Below, in pieces: positions 42,209 to 51,084 of a DNA stretch of 64,000 bases. The DNA is from Pseudomonadota bacterium (GTDB lineage Bacteria; Desulfobacterota; Desulfovibrionia; Desulfovibrionales; Desulfovibrionaceae). The stretch is taken from positions 1 through 64,000 of the forward strand of contig JAEZYD010000022.1 of assembly GCA_023419375.1 (NCBI GenBank). Reading direction: 5' to 3'. Below the pieces are notes generated by a model that saw only the letters and a list, made by a program, of their open reading frames with translations, did no database searches and was not told the origin of the DNA. How positions within the stretch are numbered: position 1 is the stretch's first letter; every line of letters begins with the position of its first letter. Made by a program: the position numbers and the translations under genes.

Positions 42209-44995
42209 ATGACCGATTCGCCAATACGCATTACCGCCCCCGCTGGCCCCCCTGATCGTTGTCTGACGCTGCCTTCATGCCCACTTGACGCTTCGCGCGC
42301 AGAAGTTCTCGATTCTCTGGCCCAGGGCTGCAATCTGGTACTCAGCGCCTTGCCGGGAGCGGGTAAAAGCAGCCGCGTTCCCCTCTGGCTCATGGGGCAG
42401 CCATGGCTTGAGGGCCGCCGCATTCTGCTGCTTGAACCACGGCGCGTGGCGGCCCGCGCGCTGGCGCGCTACATGGCGGCCCTGCTGGGTGAGGAACCGG
42501 GCGGCCTTGTGGGCTACCGCATGCGTGACGAAAGCCGCGTCAGCAGCCGCACCTGCGTGGAGGTTGTCACCGAGGGCGTGCTCACGCGCATGTTGCAGGA
42601 TGATCCCGAGCTGCCGGATATAGCCTGTGTGATTTTTGACGAATTTCATGAGCGCTCGCTCACTGCCGATACCGGACTTGCCCTCTGCCTTGAGAGCCAG
42701 GCGGCGTTGCGCCCCGATCTGCGGCTGGTCGTCATGTCCGCCACGCTGGATGTGCAGGCCGTGGCGGGCCTTATGGGAGGCTGCCCTTCAGTTGTGTGCG
42801 AAGGCAAGACCTTTCCCGTGCAGATGCTGCACCTGCCGCCCAAAATCCGCGCAGGGCAGATTGTGGGCGGCGGCTCGCTGTCTGCAGCCGGGGCAGGACC
42901 GCTGCTGTGGCGGCACATGGCTGATGTCATCTTGCATCTGCTGCGTACGGAACAGGGCAGTCTGCTGGCTTTTTTGCCCGGCGCTGGCGAAATCCGCCAT
43001 CTTGCAGGCCTGCTTGAAGGGGCGTTGCCTGCTGGTGTGGTTCTGTGCCCGCTCTACGGCAACCTCAACGCCAGAGAACAGGACGCGGCCATTGCGCCCG
43101 CTCCGCAGGGGCAACGCAAGGTGGTACTTGCCACGTCCATTGCCGAAACGTCGCTGACCATTGAGGGCGTGAGGCTCGTGGTGGACAGCGGCCTTGCGCG
43201 CCTGACGCGCTTTGACCCGGCCAGCGGCCTCACCCGCCTTGTGACAGAACGCGTGTCGCTGGCTGGTGCAGCCCAGCGGGCCGGACGCGCCGGGCGCACC
43301 GAACCCGGCATCTGCTGCCGCCTGTGGGCAAAAGAGCAGGAAAACGGCATGCGCCCGCACATTCGCGCTGAAATTCTGGATGCCGACCTCACCGGGCTCG
43401 CACTGCAACTGGCGGCATGGGGCGTGGCTGACCCGGCCTCGCTCGCATGGCTCGACACGCCGCCCCCGGCCCATCTGGCTGTTGCCAGGCAGAACCTTCT
43501 GGCACTGGGCGCAGTGGATGAACAGTTACGGCCAACGGCTTTGGGCCGCAGCATGGCCGCATTGCCCCTTGCGCCGCGCACGGCGCGACTGCTGCTGTGG
43601 GGACGCGACAACTCCCTTGCCGCATTGGCAGCCTGTATTGCCGCCCTGCTGGAAGAACGCGACCCTCTGGCCTTTACCGCTGGCAAAAGCAAGGCCGGCA
43701 TGTCTGCCGCTGGCGCGGGATGCGATGTGCTGCGCCGCCTTGACTGGCTGTGCCGAGATGGCGCTGCGGGCAAGAATGCGGATGCCGCCCGCGAGCGGGT
43801 GCGCCGTCTGGCGCAACGGCTCATGCGCCAGCTTGATCAGCATGGGGAGAATGGTTCCCGGCCTGCGACACAAGAGCAAGCCAATAAAACGGGCAGCATT
43901 TTTTCCGCAGCTCTCGCCCAAGCCGCAAGCCTCGGACAACTGCTGGCGGTGGCGTGGCCGGAACAGGTCGCCATGCGGCAGACAGACGGCCAATCTCAGG
44001 GCAGCGGCAATGGAAATTTTGCGGGAGGGGTAGCCGCCATGACGCCCTATCTCCTGCGCAGCGGACGGGCCGCCCAGATAGCCAGCGATGATCCTTTGGC
44101 GCGGCTGCCCTTTCTGGCTATTGCAGAAGTTGACGGTGCAGCGCCGCGCGGGCGCATCCGCCTTGCCGCGGCCCTTTCGCCCGATGATCTCGCAGTGCTT
44201 TTCAGCGCAGATATTTGCAACGAAGACAAGCTCACTGTTTCGGATGCAGGGCTGGTCAGCGCCCGGCGGCAGCGAGTGCTGGGGGCTCTGGTTCTGGAGG
44301 ATGCCCCCCTGCCCCGGCCCCTGCCCGACCAGTGCGCGGCGGCTCTGTGCGCCCATGTGCAGAACAGGGGGCTGGAATGTCTGCCGTGGGATGATGCCGC
44401 AAAGCAATGGCGCGCGCGGGTAAGCATGCTGCGCGAGCTGGACGGCGAGGCATGGCCCGATGTTTCTGATGCCGCCCTGCTGGCGACTCTCAATGACTGG
44501 CTCGCACCAGCCTTGCAGCAGGCACTCGAGAGGTCAGCGGGGCAAGGCAAGCAGGGGCGGGCCAATGCGCTGGCGGCGCTCGGGCCGGAGCAACTGCTGG
44601 ATGCCTTGCGCCGTCTGCTGCCGGGGAATCTTCACCGGATACTTGAACGGCAGGCCCCCACGGAATGGCAGGTGCCGTCAGGGGCCATGCGCCCCATTGT
44701 ATATGGCGAAGACGGAGGCCCCTGGCTGGCCGCCAAGTTGCAGGAATTATTCGGTTGCGTGGACACGCCGCGTATAGCTGATGGGCGCGTGGCTCTGGTG
44801 CTGCGCCTCAATTCGCCCGCTGGGCGTCCCTTGCAGGTCACGCGCGATCTGGCCCACTTCTGGCGCAACGGCTACCCCGCGGTACGCGCAGAAATGCGGG
44901 GCCGTTATCCCAAGCATCCCTGGCCGGAAGACCCGGTTAACGCGGTGGCCACGGTTCTGACCAAGAAGCGGCTGGCCGAGCGGCAAAAAGGCTGA
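42209..44995 (+). CDS. hrpB: ATP-dependent RNA helicase HrpB
   Basis: This 928-residue DEAH/RHA-type helicase shows the N-terminal motor motifs: Walker A LPGAGKSSR (near 46-54), LEPRRVAARALA, TEGVLTRM, the DEFHERSL Walker B (near 144) and SATLD, then motif V/VI TSIAETSLTIEGV and QRAGRAGRTEPG. The C-terminal half contains the HrpB-specific domain with PLAPRTARLLLWG and ends in the HrpB signature AEMRGRYPKHPWPEDP. Start choice is uncertain: ATG 42194 and 42209 are close together without clear ribosome binding sites. It is divergent from the sigma-54 activator. The cellular role of HrpB is not well defined. Confidence 0.92.
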   Translation: MTDSPIRITAPAGPPDRCLTLPSCPLDASRAEVLDSLAQGCNLVLSALPGAGKSSRVPLWLMGQPWLEGRRILLLEPRRVAARALARYMAALLGEEPGGLVGYRMRDESRVSSRTCVEVVTEGVLTRMLQDDPELPDIACVIFDEFHERSLTADTGLALCLESQAALRPDLRLVVMSATLDVQAVAGLMGGCPSVVCEGKTFPVQMLHLPPKIRAGQIVGGGSLSAAGAGPLLWRHMADVILHLLRTEQGSLLAFLPGAGEIRHLAGLLEGALPAGVVLCPLYGNLNAREQDAAIAPAPQGQRKVVLATSIAETSLTIEGVRLVVDSGLARLTRFDPASGLTRLVTERVSLAGAAQRAGRAGRTEPGICCRLWAKEQENGMRPHIRAEILDADLTGLALQLAAWGVADPASLAWLDTPPPAHLAVARQNLLALGAVDEQLRPTALGRSMAALPLAPRTARLLLWGRDNSLAALAACIAALLEERDPLAFTAGKSKAGMSAAGAGCDVLRRLDWLCRDGAAGKNADAARERVRRLAQRLMRQLDQHGENGSRPATQEQANKTGSIFSAALAQAASLGQLLAVAWPEQVAMRQTDGQSQGSGNGNFAGGVAAMTPYLLRSGRAAQIASDDPLARLPFLAIAEVDGAAPRGRIRLAAALSPDDLAVLFSADICNEDKLTVSDAGLVSARRQRVLGALVLEDAPLPRPLPDQCAAALCAHVQNRGLECLPWDDAAKQWRARVSMLRELDGEAWPDVSDAALLATLNDWLAPALQQALERSAGQGKQGRANALAALGPEQLLDALRRLLPGNLHRILERQAPTEWQVPSGAMRPIVYGEDGGPWLAAKLQELFGCVDTPRIADGRVALVLRLNSPAGRPLQVTRDLAHFWRNGYPAVRAEMRGRYPKHPWPEDPVNAVATVLTKKRLAERQKG

Positions 44996-45058
44996 CGCGG
45001 CGCAAACCGCCATCACAACCAGCCCGCTATTCACGTGCCCGCTGGCGATCTCAACCGC

Positions 45059-46060
45059 TTAAATAATACCGCGCCCCGTCAACTGCCGCACAAATTCGCG
45101 CGCGCGTTGCTCGCTATAGTATTCTCGCTTCTGCTGTACAAAACCCACATGCCCGCCGTGCGGGGCAACCTCAAGGTGCAAGTGCGCGCTCTGCTCCGCC
45201 GTTTGCCACGGATAACACGAAGGCGCGCAAAAAGGGTCATCCGCTGCCATGAGCAGCAGGGTCGGCACGTTTATGCAGGGCAGGTCAGGCAGAACCGTGT
45301 TCTTTTCCCAATAATCTTTGGCTGATGCAAAACCAAAGGCAGGCGCGGTAAAACGCTCGTCAAACTCCGCAAAGGTATGGATTTTTTCCATGCCTTCTAC
45401 TGAGGGGTAGGAGGGGAAACGCTCGGCCTTTTCGCGCACTTTTTTACGCAGTGTGCGCAAAAAATAGCTCATGTAAATGCGGCAGGCAGGGCCATCCATG
45501 ACCGGTGCAGCGGCGGAAAGATCGCACGGCACAGACACAACCACAGCCGCCCGCACCAGCGCCGAAACCGGCCCCCGGCCCAGATAACGGCAAATCTGGT
45601 TGCCCCCCATGCTGAAGCCAGCCAGCAGCAAGGGGCGGTCAAACTGCTCGGCAAAGCGCACTACCGTTCCCAGATCTTCAATCTCGCCCATATGATACAG
45701 GCGCGCAGTGCGGTTGCTCTCGCCCGAGCAGGAGCGCATGTTCCAGGCCAGCACGTCAAAACCTTCTGCCCGCAGGGCATTGGCCATACCCAGCACATAT
45801 TTGCGGCGGCTGTTGCCCTCCAGCCCGTGCGAAACAACAGCCATGCCCCTGCCCTGTCCAAAAGGGCGTTCCGCCCTGTCCTTTCCAAGCGAGGGATGCT
45901 GATCCACATCAAGAAAGTCGCCATCAGGCGTTTCAAGGCGCACCCGGCGCACAGAGGGCGACAGTTGCGGCTTTTCACGAAAGAGCACGGGCCACATGGT
46001 ATTGGCGTGGCCGTTGCGTACAAACCACGGCGCAACATAGGATGAAGCAAGAACTGGCAT
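45059..46060 (-). CDS. YheT-type alpha/beta hydrolase
   Basis: This 333-residue alpha/beta-hydrolase belongs to the YheT (ABHD1/3-like) group. The N-terminal family pattern is YVAPWFVRNGHANTMWPVLFR, then VVSHGLEGNSRRKYV (oxyanion loop), NMRSCSGESN, the nucleophile elbow GFSMGGNQ and the catalytic His in APHGGHVGF. ATG 46060 is chosen since the family pattern starts directly after it; the frame is open to 46210 but that part overlaps the divergent promoter of the flavoprotein. Substrate unknown, probably a lipid or ester. It converges with hrpB, with 63 nt between stops. Confidence 0.85.
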   Translation of the reverse strand: MPVLASSYVAPWFVRNGHANTMWPVLFREKPQLSPSVRRVRLETPDGDFLDVDQHPSLGKDRAERPFGQGRGMAVVSHGLEGNSRRKYVLGMANALRAEGFDVLAWNMRSCSGESNRTARLYHMGEIEDLGTVVRFAEQFDRPLLLAGFSMGGNQICRYLGRGPVSALVRAAVVVSVPCDLSAAAPVMDGPACRIYMSYFLRTLRKKVREKAERFPSYPSVEGMEKIHTFAEFDERFTAPAFGFASAKDYWEKNTVLPDLPCINVPTLLLMAADDPFCAPSCYPWQTAEQSAHLHLEVAPHGGHVGFVQQKREYYSEQRAREFVRQLTGRGII

Positions 46061-46172
46061 GACAATCCCGGTAAAAAAATAGCGGCGAAGCCGCGCTGGC
46101 AGATTCAGACAATGGCGGTTTGACGGCGCACAAAAGCTTGGCAGCCGCCAAAGCCTCGTATACCTTCGCCGC

Positions 46173-47615
46173 ATGCACAACAAAGCTCCCCAAAATAGCG
46201 CCACGCGCAAAATTCTGTCAAATCCGGCTCGTCAGGCCTTTACCCAGCAAACTCCCGGCCCAAAGAGCGCATCGGCTACGCCTGCGGCACCTGCTGAAAA
46301 CACGCCGCCGCCCAAGCCCAGAGGCAGGGATTCTGCGCACCCCTCGCCACCAAAAAGCAAGAACGCACAGCCAGTGCAAGGCGACGGGGCACGCTGCCCG
46401 GATGTAGCCGATGTGCTGATTCTGGGCGCTGGCGCTGCGGGGCTTATGTGCGCCCGCGAGGCGGCGGCAAAAGGCTTGAGGGTCGTGCTGCTGGAGCGTG
46501 GGCCTGTGCCCGGACGCAAACTGGCCGTGAGCGGCGGCGGCAAGGCAAACTTTACCAATCGCGCTGTCAGCCCCAAGGACTACCGCTGTGACGGAAGCAG
46601 GGGCAATGCATTTTGTGGCCCGGCACTCAAGGGCTTTACGCCGGAACACATGCTGCGCCTTGTGCAGGAATGGAACCTGCCCTTTGAGGAACGCACCCAC
46701 GGACAGCTTTTTCTGACAGTTTCCGCGCAGCGGCTGGTCAGGGCGCTGACGGACGACTGCCGCAAACACGGCTGCACCATCGCCTGCGGCACTACAGTAT
46801 CAGCAGTAGAGACGCGGGCTGATGGCTTTTCTGTGCAGACGGAGGGCGGCTCGTGGCGCGGCAAGGCTCTGGTGCTGGCGCTGGGCAGCCCGGCATGGCC
46901 TCAGGCTGGCGGCAGCGGTGCCGGCTATCGACTGGCGGAAGAATTGGGGCACAGCATTGTTGTGCCACGCGCAGTGCTCACGCCCCTGCGCCTCAATTCG
47001 GATTCCCCCCTGCTCGGCTTGACGGGCATCAGCCTGCCTGTTGGCGTTACGCTTGGGCAGCACCGCTGGGTGGATGATCTGCTCTTCACCCATGAGGGAC
47101 TCAGCGGGCCAGCAGCCCTCAAAGCATCGCTCTATTGGGCTGAAGGCTCACCCGTCACGCTGAATTTTTTGCCGGAGCAGGATGTTGCCGCGCTTATGGA
47201 TGCGCCGCAGGCTGGCAAACAGACCCCGCGCGCGCTGCTGGCAAGGCTCCTGCCCCAAAGGCTTGTGGACGCCCTGCTGCCGGAGGAAACCGCAAGGCGC
47301 AAGGTGGCGGAACTTTCGCGCTCGGCCCGCGTGGCGATTGTGGAAGCCGTGCAACGGCGCGCGGTGACGCCGCAGGCAACTGCGGGGCTCAAAAAGGCAG
47401 AGGCCTGCTCCGGCGGTGTAAATACCGACGAAGTAGACCCCAAGACCATGCGCAGTCTGCTGCAAAAAAATCTGTTTGTGGTGGGCGAACTGCTGGACGT
47501 TACAGGCCTGCTGGGCGGCTACAACCTGCACTGGGCCTGGGCCAGCGGCATGGCGGCAGCCAGAGAACTGACCCGCAGCGCTACCGTTCAGGCTGTTGCG
47601 TCTGCCACGGATTAA
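46173..47615 (+). CDS. HI0933/BaiN-type FAD-dependent oxidoreductase
   Basis: This 480-residue flavoprotein has its dinucleotide fold beginning at VLILGAGAAGLMCAREAA (about 81-98). It also has the family-specific GRKLAVSGGGKANFTN block, HGQLFLTVSAQRLVRAL, LALGSPAWPQAGGSGAGYRLAEELGH and LLDVTGLLGGYNLHWAWASGMAA near the end. The family (YhiN/HI0933/BaiN) has few characterised members. Residues 1-78 form a Pro/Ala/Ser-rich extension that homologues usually lack; a GTG at 46374 would remove it, so the annotated start is uncertain. Confidence 0.85.
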   Translation: MHNKAPQNSATRKILSNPARQAFTQQTPGPKSASATPAAPAENTPPPKPRGRDSAHPSPPKSKNAQPVQGDGARCPDVADVLILGAGAAGLMCAREAAAKGLRVVLLERGPVPGRKLAVSGGGKANFTNRAVSPKDYRCDGSRGNAFCGPALKGFTPEHMLRLVQEWNLPFEERTHGQLFLTVSAQRLVRALTDDCRKHGCTIACGTTVSAVETRADGFSVQTEGGSWRGKALVLALGSPAWPQAGGSGAGYRLAEELGHSIVVPRAVLTPLRLNSDSPLLGLTGISLPVGVTLGQHRWVDDLLFTHEGLSGPAALKASLYWAEGSPVTLNFLPEQDVAALMDAPQAGKQTPRALLARLLPQRLVDALLPEETARRKVAELSRSARVAIVEAVQRRAVTPQATAGLKKAEACSGGVNTDEVDPKTMRSLLQKNLFVVGELLDVTGLLGGYNLHWAWASGMAAARELTRSATVQAVASATD

Positions 47616-47654
47616 ACGGCTGGCAGCTCACTGCATGGCCCCGGCGTGGAAACA

Positions 47655-47858
47655 CTATATGCGGTTGCAGTAGACGTTTTCCAGAAAATGCTCCATGGCT
47701 TCATCCGCCTGGCGGATGTAGTCCTGAAGCGGAAACTGGGCCTTGCAGGCCGGGCAGTGCATATAGACTTCGTGGCAGGTGCGGGCGATATGCAGGGGCG
47801 CGCCGCAGGTCGGGCATACGAGTGTAGTCTTGACATCACGGGGTGCAAAAAAAGCCAT
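47655..47858 (-). CDS. small dual-CxxC zinc-ribbon protein
   Basis: This 67-residue cytosolic protein has C15-x2-C18 (CPTCGAPLHI) and C35-x2-C38 (CPACKAQFPLQDYI), an additional C28, and a C-terminal acidic helix ending in NVYCNRI. The pattern fits a family of dual-CxxC small proteins I recall from Desulfovibrio, some members of which carry selenocysteine. Here all codons for the key positions are ordinary Cys. Function unknown; zinc binding is likely. It converges with the flavoprotein gene. Confidence 0.65.
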   Translation of the reverse strand: MAFFAPRDVKTTLVCPTCGAPLHIARTCHEVYMHCPACKAQFPLQDYIRQADEAMEHFLENVYCNRI

Positions 47859-48217
47859 GGCGATTCTTTGTGTTAGAAGTATTGTTTGAAGTGCTGACCG
47901 GGCTGAGGCTGGCGCTGTAAGGACTGCTTTTATCCACTATCAGGGGCATTGGCCATGAAACTTGGGCAAACCGCAGATACCCGCCAAATCCAGCATCGTA
48001 GCGCAGCTAATCTTTAGAGCATTTGCCCCATATTCTTGTCAACATGGGCCAGATGCTGCAACCCCCCTGCCGTCATAATGGACAGGCTATAAAAAATGCC
48101 CGCAAATGCCCGGTTCCGTAGGCTCAAATTTGTTATTGCGTCCGCCGTCCGCTCATGCCATAGACGTACAGCCATATTGTTGTAGATGTGGCATAACCAG
48201 AAGAAACGGATACGAAC
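47859..48217 (+). other. 359-nt gene-free spacer
   Basis: No coding sequence or RNA gene is recognised. The stretch separates divergent genes and must hold their promoters. TTTAGAGCATTTG at about 48012-48024 resembles a motif found elsewhere in the window (near 11052). No confident hexamers were assigned. Confidence 0.4.
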
Positions 48218-48454
48218 ATGAAAAAGCTCCTTATGGCTGCCGTGGCCCTTTCGCTGATGACTGCTCCCTGCCTCTTCAGCACCGAAGCCAACGCCGCTAA
48301 CACCGCTCCGGCAACTGTTGCAAGTGACACCAAGGCACCCAAAGCCAGCAAGGCCAGCAAGGCGAAGGCTACCCCCAAAGCAAAAAAAGTTTCTGCCAAG
48401 GCTCCTGCGAAGGCAAAGAAAGCTCCCGCAAAGAAAAAGACGCAGGCAATCTAA
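48218..48454 (+). CDS. small exported Lys/Ala-rich polycationic protein
   Basis: This 78-residue protein has a clear signal peptide (MKKLLMAAVALSLMTAP, cleavage probably after ANA near residue 26). The mature part of about 50 residues is nearly all Lys, Ala, Pro, Thr and Ser in histone-H1-like repeats (KASKASKAKA, KAPAKAKKAPAKKK). No fold or catalytic motif is visible. The start has no strong Shine-Dalgarno (AACGGATACGAAC), but a clean terminator 11-36 nt after the stop supports a real gene. A periplasmic polyanion-, DNA- or lipopolysaccharide-binding role is speculative. Confidence 0.7.
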   Translation: MKKLLMAAVALSLMTAPCLFSTEANAANTAPATVASDTKAPKASKASKAKATPKAKKVSAKAPAKAKKAPAKKKTQAI

Positions 48455-48465
48455 TTCTTGCTGTC

Positions 48466-48491
48466 AAAAAGGCCGGTTAAACCGGCCTTTT
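48466..48491 (+). terminator. terminator of the polycationic-protein gene
   Basis: AAAAGGCCGGT (48467-48477) pairs with ACCGGCCTTTT (48481-48491) over a 3-nt loop. The stem-flanking A/T tracts let it act in both directions. Confidence 0.88.
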
Positions 48492-48767
48492 ACAGTTTTG
48501 ATTAATGCGTTATTGAGTGCATAATCAGCTAACAGCAGAATAATGCACGCTCAGGAATGTAAAAATACCACTAAATGCGGAGCAATTCAGTCAGTTTTTA
48601 TCATTTGGCAATCATTTTTGAAGCCAATGCAGATAATACTTGACGATTTTTTTGCTTAACAGTACTGTTCGCCCTTATTCATAGGGTGCAGTATTTCTTT
48701 TTGCCAGAGACTTTGCGTGGGTAAGGCTTCAAGCGGAAAGTTTACCCACCTCAACAACGGAGTCGTT
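48492..48767 (+). promoter_or_regulatory. AT-rich leader of the RRM protein gene
   Basis: The spacer is strikingly AT-rich. TTGACG at 48640-48645 is followed after 17 nt by TACTGT (48663-48668), a modest promoter. The roughly 90-nt leader has a possible hairpin GGGTAA (48718-48723) with TTACCC (about 48743-48748) shortly before the ribosome binding site. A long leader fits cold-inducible RNA-binding protein genes, but thermoregulation is inference. Confidence 0.4.
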
Positions 48768-49034
48768 ATGGCTGTTTCCATTTATGTCGGCAATCTGCCC
48801 TTTTCCGCCACCCAGGAAGGCGTTGAAGCCCTGTTCGCCCCCTACGGCGAAGCCCTTTCCGTCAAGCTCATCATGGATCGCGAAACCGGCCGCCCCCGTG
48901 GTTTCGGTTTTGTTGAAATGGACGAAGCCGATGCCCACAAGGCCATTGAAGCCCTGAACGGCGTTGACTTTGGCGGCCGCACCCTGCGCATCAACCAGGC
49001 CGAAGAACGTCGCCCCGCGCCCCGCCGCTGGTAG
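48768..49034 (+). CDS. RRM-type RNA-binding protein
   Basis: This 88-residue protein is a single RNA recognition motif: RNP2 IYVGNL (5-10), RNP1 RGFGFVEM (44-51), then ADAHKAIEALNGVDFGGRTLRIN and a short basic tail EERRPAPRRW. This is the size of the bacterial/cyanobacterial Rbp proteins that bind U-rich RNA. CGGAG precedes ATG 48768. A strong terminator follows. A role as RNA chaperone, perhaps at low temperature, is likely by family. Confidence 0.9.
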   Translation: MAVSIYVGNLPFSATQEGVEALFAPYGEALSVKLIMDRETGRPRGFGFVEMDEADAHKAIEALNGVDFGGRTLRINQAEERRPAPRRW

Positions 49035-49050
49035 ACCACAAATTTCCTTA

Positions 49051-49086
49051 AAAAAAGGCCGCTGCTCTCGCAGCGGCCTTTTTTTT
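49051..49086 (+). terminator. terminator after the RRM gene
   Basis: GGCCGCTGC (49057-49065) pairs with GCAGCGGCC (49070-49078), loop TCTC, followed by eight T. The upstream A-run makes it bidirectional, so it also serves the small minus-strand gene. Confidence 0.93.
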
Positions 49087-49102
49087 GGCACAATAAACAG
49101 TT

Positions 49103-49294
49103 TTAACCTTTCTTGCCATTGCTCGTGCACGGCGTTTCCTGCTTTTTGCTCTCTTGCCCCGCCACAGTGCCAGCTTCTGAAGCGTTAAACTGGCATGCGC
49201 CAATACAACGGATGCCGCCGCAGTGCGGACAAGCATTGCGCCGCTGCGGCAAAAACATAGAGCGCAGGGCTGTCAGAAAATCTTTGATCGCCAT
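49103..49294 (-). CDS. small cysteine-containing hypothetical protein
   Basis: This 63-residue basic protein has CPHCGG and a nearby C-x3-C (CIGAC), possibly one zinc site, preceded by an amphipathic start (AIKDFLTALRSMFLPQRR). GGTGGGAGC directly precedes ATG 49294, and the bidirectional hairpin at 49051-49086 ends the transcript. I do not recognise a family. Confidence 0.5.
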   Translation of the reverse strand: MAIKDFLTALRSMFLPQRRNACPHCGGIRCIGACQFNASEAGTVAGQESKKQETPCTSNGKKG

Positions 49295-49478
49295 GCTCCC
49301 ACCAAGAACATCCTTTGGTATTGAAAGCCCCACAGCTTAATCCATACGCCGCAAAAATCTGTACTCTGGCAGCGCGAGGTTTTATCTCCCAGACCTGCCG
49401 CACCGAAAAAACAAATGTAGAGCTGCCCAGCTTGCTCAGCAGGGCCATTCATGAGAACCCCTTGCTGTGCAGATCAAG

Positions 49479-49826
49479 CTAGATGGTAATAAGCTTTTCA
49501 TCATCCTTGAGGATTTTCGTAAACGCCTCTCCAATGTAAAAGACTTCATCAACACCTTCCAGCTTTTCTAGTTGCTCAAACAGACCGAGATTTTCAGCGC
49601 ACTTTCTGCAAGCGGAGACATGCCCGCCAGCATCGTGAAATTTCTTAAGAAGGCCCTGCAACTTCACATCGTCACAAATCAATTTGACCGTTGCACCCCA
49701 GAGAATCAGGTGCACTTCTTCCCACCAGCCTTTGAGCAGGGAATTGGTGGCATACATGAAGACCATATTCTCAGCAGTGACTGGGTTATCGTTAACCCAA
49801 AGGATATGCAGACACTTTTTGCTCAT
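49479..49826 (-). CDS. DsrE-like family protein
   Basis: This 115-residue soluble protein has a predicted alpha/beta DsrE/DsrF/YchN-like fold: an early strand HILWVNDNPVTAENMVFMY, then VHLILWGATVKLICDD, a KFHDAGGHVSACRKCAENLG segment with C-x2-C (the position where DsrE-like sulfur carriers hold their Cys), and a final YIGEAFTKIL. GGGGGAG precedes the ATG by 4 nt. Members transfer sulfur or are uncharacterised; a role in sulfur metabolism is plausible but unproven. Confidence 0.75.
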   Translation of the reverse strand: MSKKCLHILWVNDNPVTAENMVFMYATNSLLKGWWEEVHLILWGATVKLICDDVKLQGLLKKFHDAGGHVSACRKCAENLGLFEQLEKLEGVDEVFYIGEAFTKILKDDEKLITI

Positions 49827-49885
49827 GGGTCTCCCCCATCTGTCAAAGGGTTAAGCACGTCGTGACAAAAGAGCCACTATGCTTC

Positions 49886-49915
49886 AATAAAAAAGCCGCC
49901 TAGTTCCAGACGGCC
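49886..49915 (-). terminator. terminator of the HsdR-N-type gene
   Basis: GCCGCC (49895-49900) pairs with GACGGC (49909-49914, one G-T). On the minus strand six T follow the stem. It lies 36 nt past the stop of the gene at 49951. Confidence 0.65.
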
Positions 49916-49950
49916 TTACAGTTAGACTATTACCTTTCCCTAACCGTCAC

Positions 49951-51084
49951 TTATTGTTGGACAGATTTTTCATGCCGCATTACGGCCTCAACCAATTTTT
50001 CACCTAACGGATGAATGTCATCGACTAATTTCAAATCAAAGCGCTCACCCTCAGAATTACTCTTGGTCATAATCTGGATATAGGCATTCTTGCCAATATG
50101 CTCCATACCCGGCTCAAAATGTTCAAAATTAAAAAAGCGGCAAATTGGCTTTCTGTTATTATTATCCAAAATGACGCTGCAATATGATTTCTGATCGCGC
50201 ATAACCACGCGGGAAGGGTCAATGACTCCACGAAGTAATGTGCGCACAATGATGTGTGCCCACTCCTCAGTGTTATGTGTCACAATTTTTTCTTCACATC
50301 CGCACTCAGCTTCTGACACGGGAAACTCGCCCTCAGCCTCAACTTGAACTTTTGTTTGCGGTTGAGGAACTTCAGCTGCAATACGAACAGACTCAAGCCG
50401 TTTTGCAATTTGATCTGAAACATGCTCGGCGAAAGCTCGCTTAATAATAGGTCGAAACATTTCAATAACACGAGTTACTAGCTTTCCTTCATAGCATGAT
50501 GCGGCGTAATGGCGCACAATATCATCCGTAGGATCTTCAAAATCCTGTGCAACCAGCAGCTTTACCGCCCTCGTAAATTTTAATGTTTCTGCGGAAGAAA
50601 GCGCTCCATCCAAATCCCAAGTATCTTTAGTAAGTTTCTGAAGTTCAGGTAGCACGCGCTCATTAAAATTGAGCAGGTCAATTTCCATAAAAGGCTTGCC
50701 ATCCATCACATTTTGTTTTTCCAAGTCGCTGAAAAAGAGATAGCGTTGCCCGTTAGTAAGTATGCCAATACGTGCTGGCTGAGTTGAAAAATAGCGAAAA
50801 AGTTGGGAGCACTTACCGGTGTCTAGCGGGTCCCCCAAAGGTTTGCATTCAATCAGGACAACAGGCAGACCATCACGCAGTAACGCAATATCAACCTTCT
50901 CGCCTTTTTTAGTGCCCCACTCAGAGGTATACTCTTGCGCAACCTCGTTATGGTCAAACACGTCATATCCCATGGATTGTATGAACGGCAACACTAACGA
51001 GGTCTTGGTATTGGCCTCGTTTAAGTTTTCAGGGATCGCTGACTTTACGCGGTCTGCCAAAGCAAGTATCTGTGAAAGCTCCAT
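49951..51084 (-). CDS. solitary type I restriction HsdR-N-domain protein
   Basis: This 377-residue protein has residues 1-165 matching the HsdR N-terminal nuclease domain: TSLVLPFIQSMGYDVFDHNEVAQEY, then the PD-(D/E)xK site with D65 (KVDIALLRDG) and E79-x-K81 (IECKPL), and the KCSQLFRYFSTQPARIGILTNG block. The rest (about 170-377) is of unknown fold with no helicase motifs, so this is not a full HsdR. No HsdM/HsdS genes are present. Base composition is visibly lower in G+C (mid-40s % by count of one line) than neighbours, suggesting transfer. AGGAG precedes the ATG. Possible stand-alone defence nuclease; unproven. Confidence 0.78.
   Translation of the reverse strand: MELSQILALADRVKSAIPENLNEANTKTSLVLPFIQSMGYDVFDHNEVAQEYTSEWGTKKGEKVDIALLRDGLPVVLIECKPLGDPLDTGKCSQLFRYFSTQPARIGILTNGQRYLFFSDLEKQNVMDGKPFMEIDLLNFNERVLPELQKLTKDTWDLDGALSSAETLKFTRAVKLLVAQDFEDPTDDIVRHYAASCYEGKLVTRVIEMFRPIIKRAFAEHVSDQIAKRLESVRIAAEVPQPQTKVQVEAEGEFPVSEAECGCEEKIVTHNTEEWAHIIVRTLLRGVIDPSRVVMRDQKSYCSVILDNNNRKPICRFFNFEHFEPGMEHIGKNAYIQIMTKSNSEGERFDLKLVDDIHPLGEKLVEAVMRHEKSVQQ

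Noticed and set aside
49951..51084. A complete type I restriction system
   Set aside because: Only the HsdR N-terminal domain is present; no helicase part, HsdM or HsdS in the neighbourhood.
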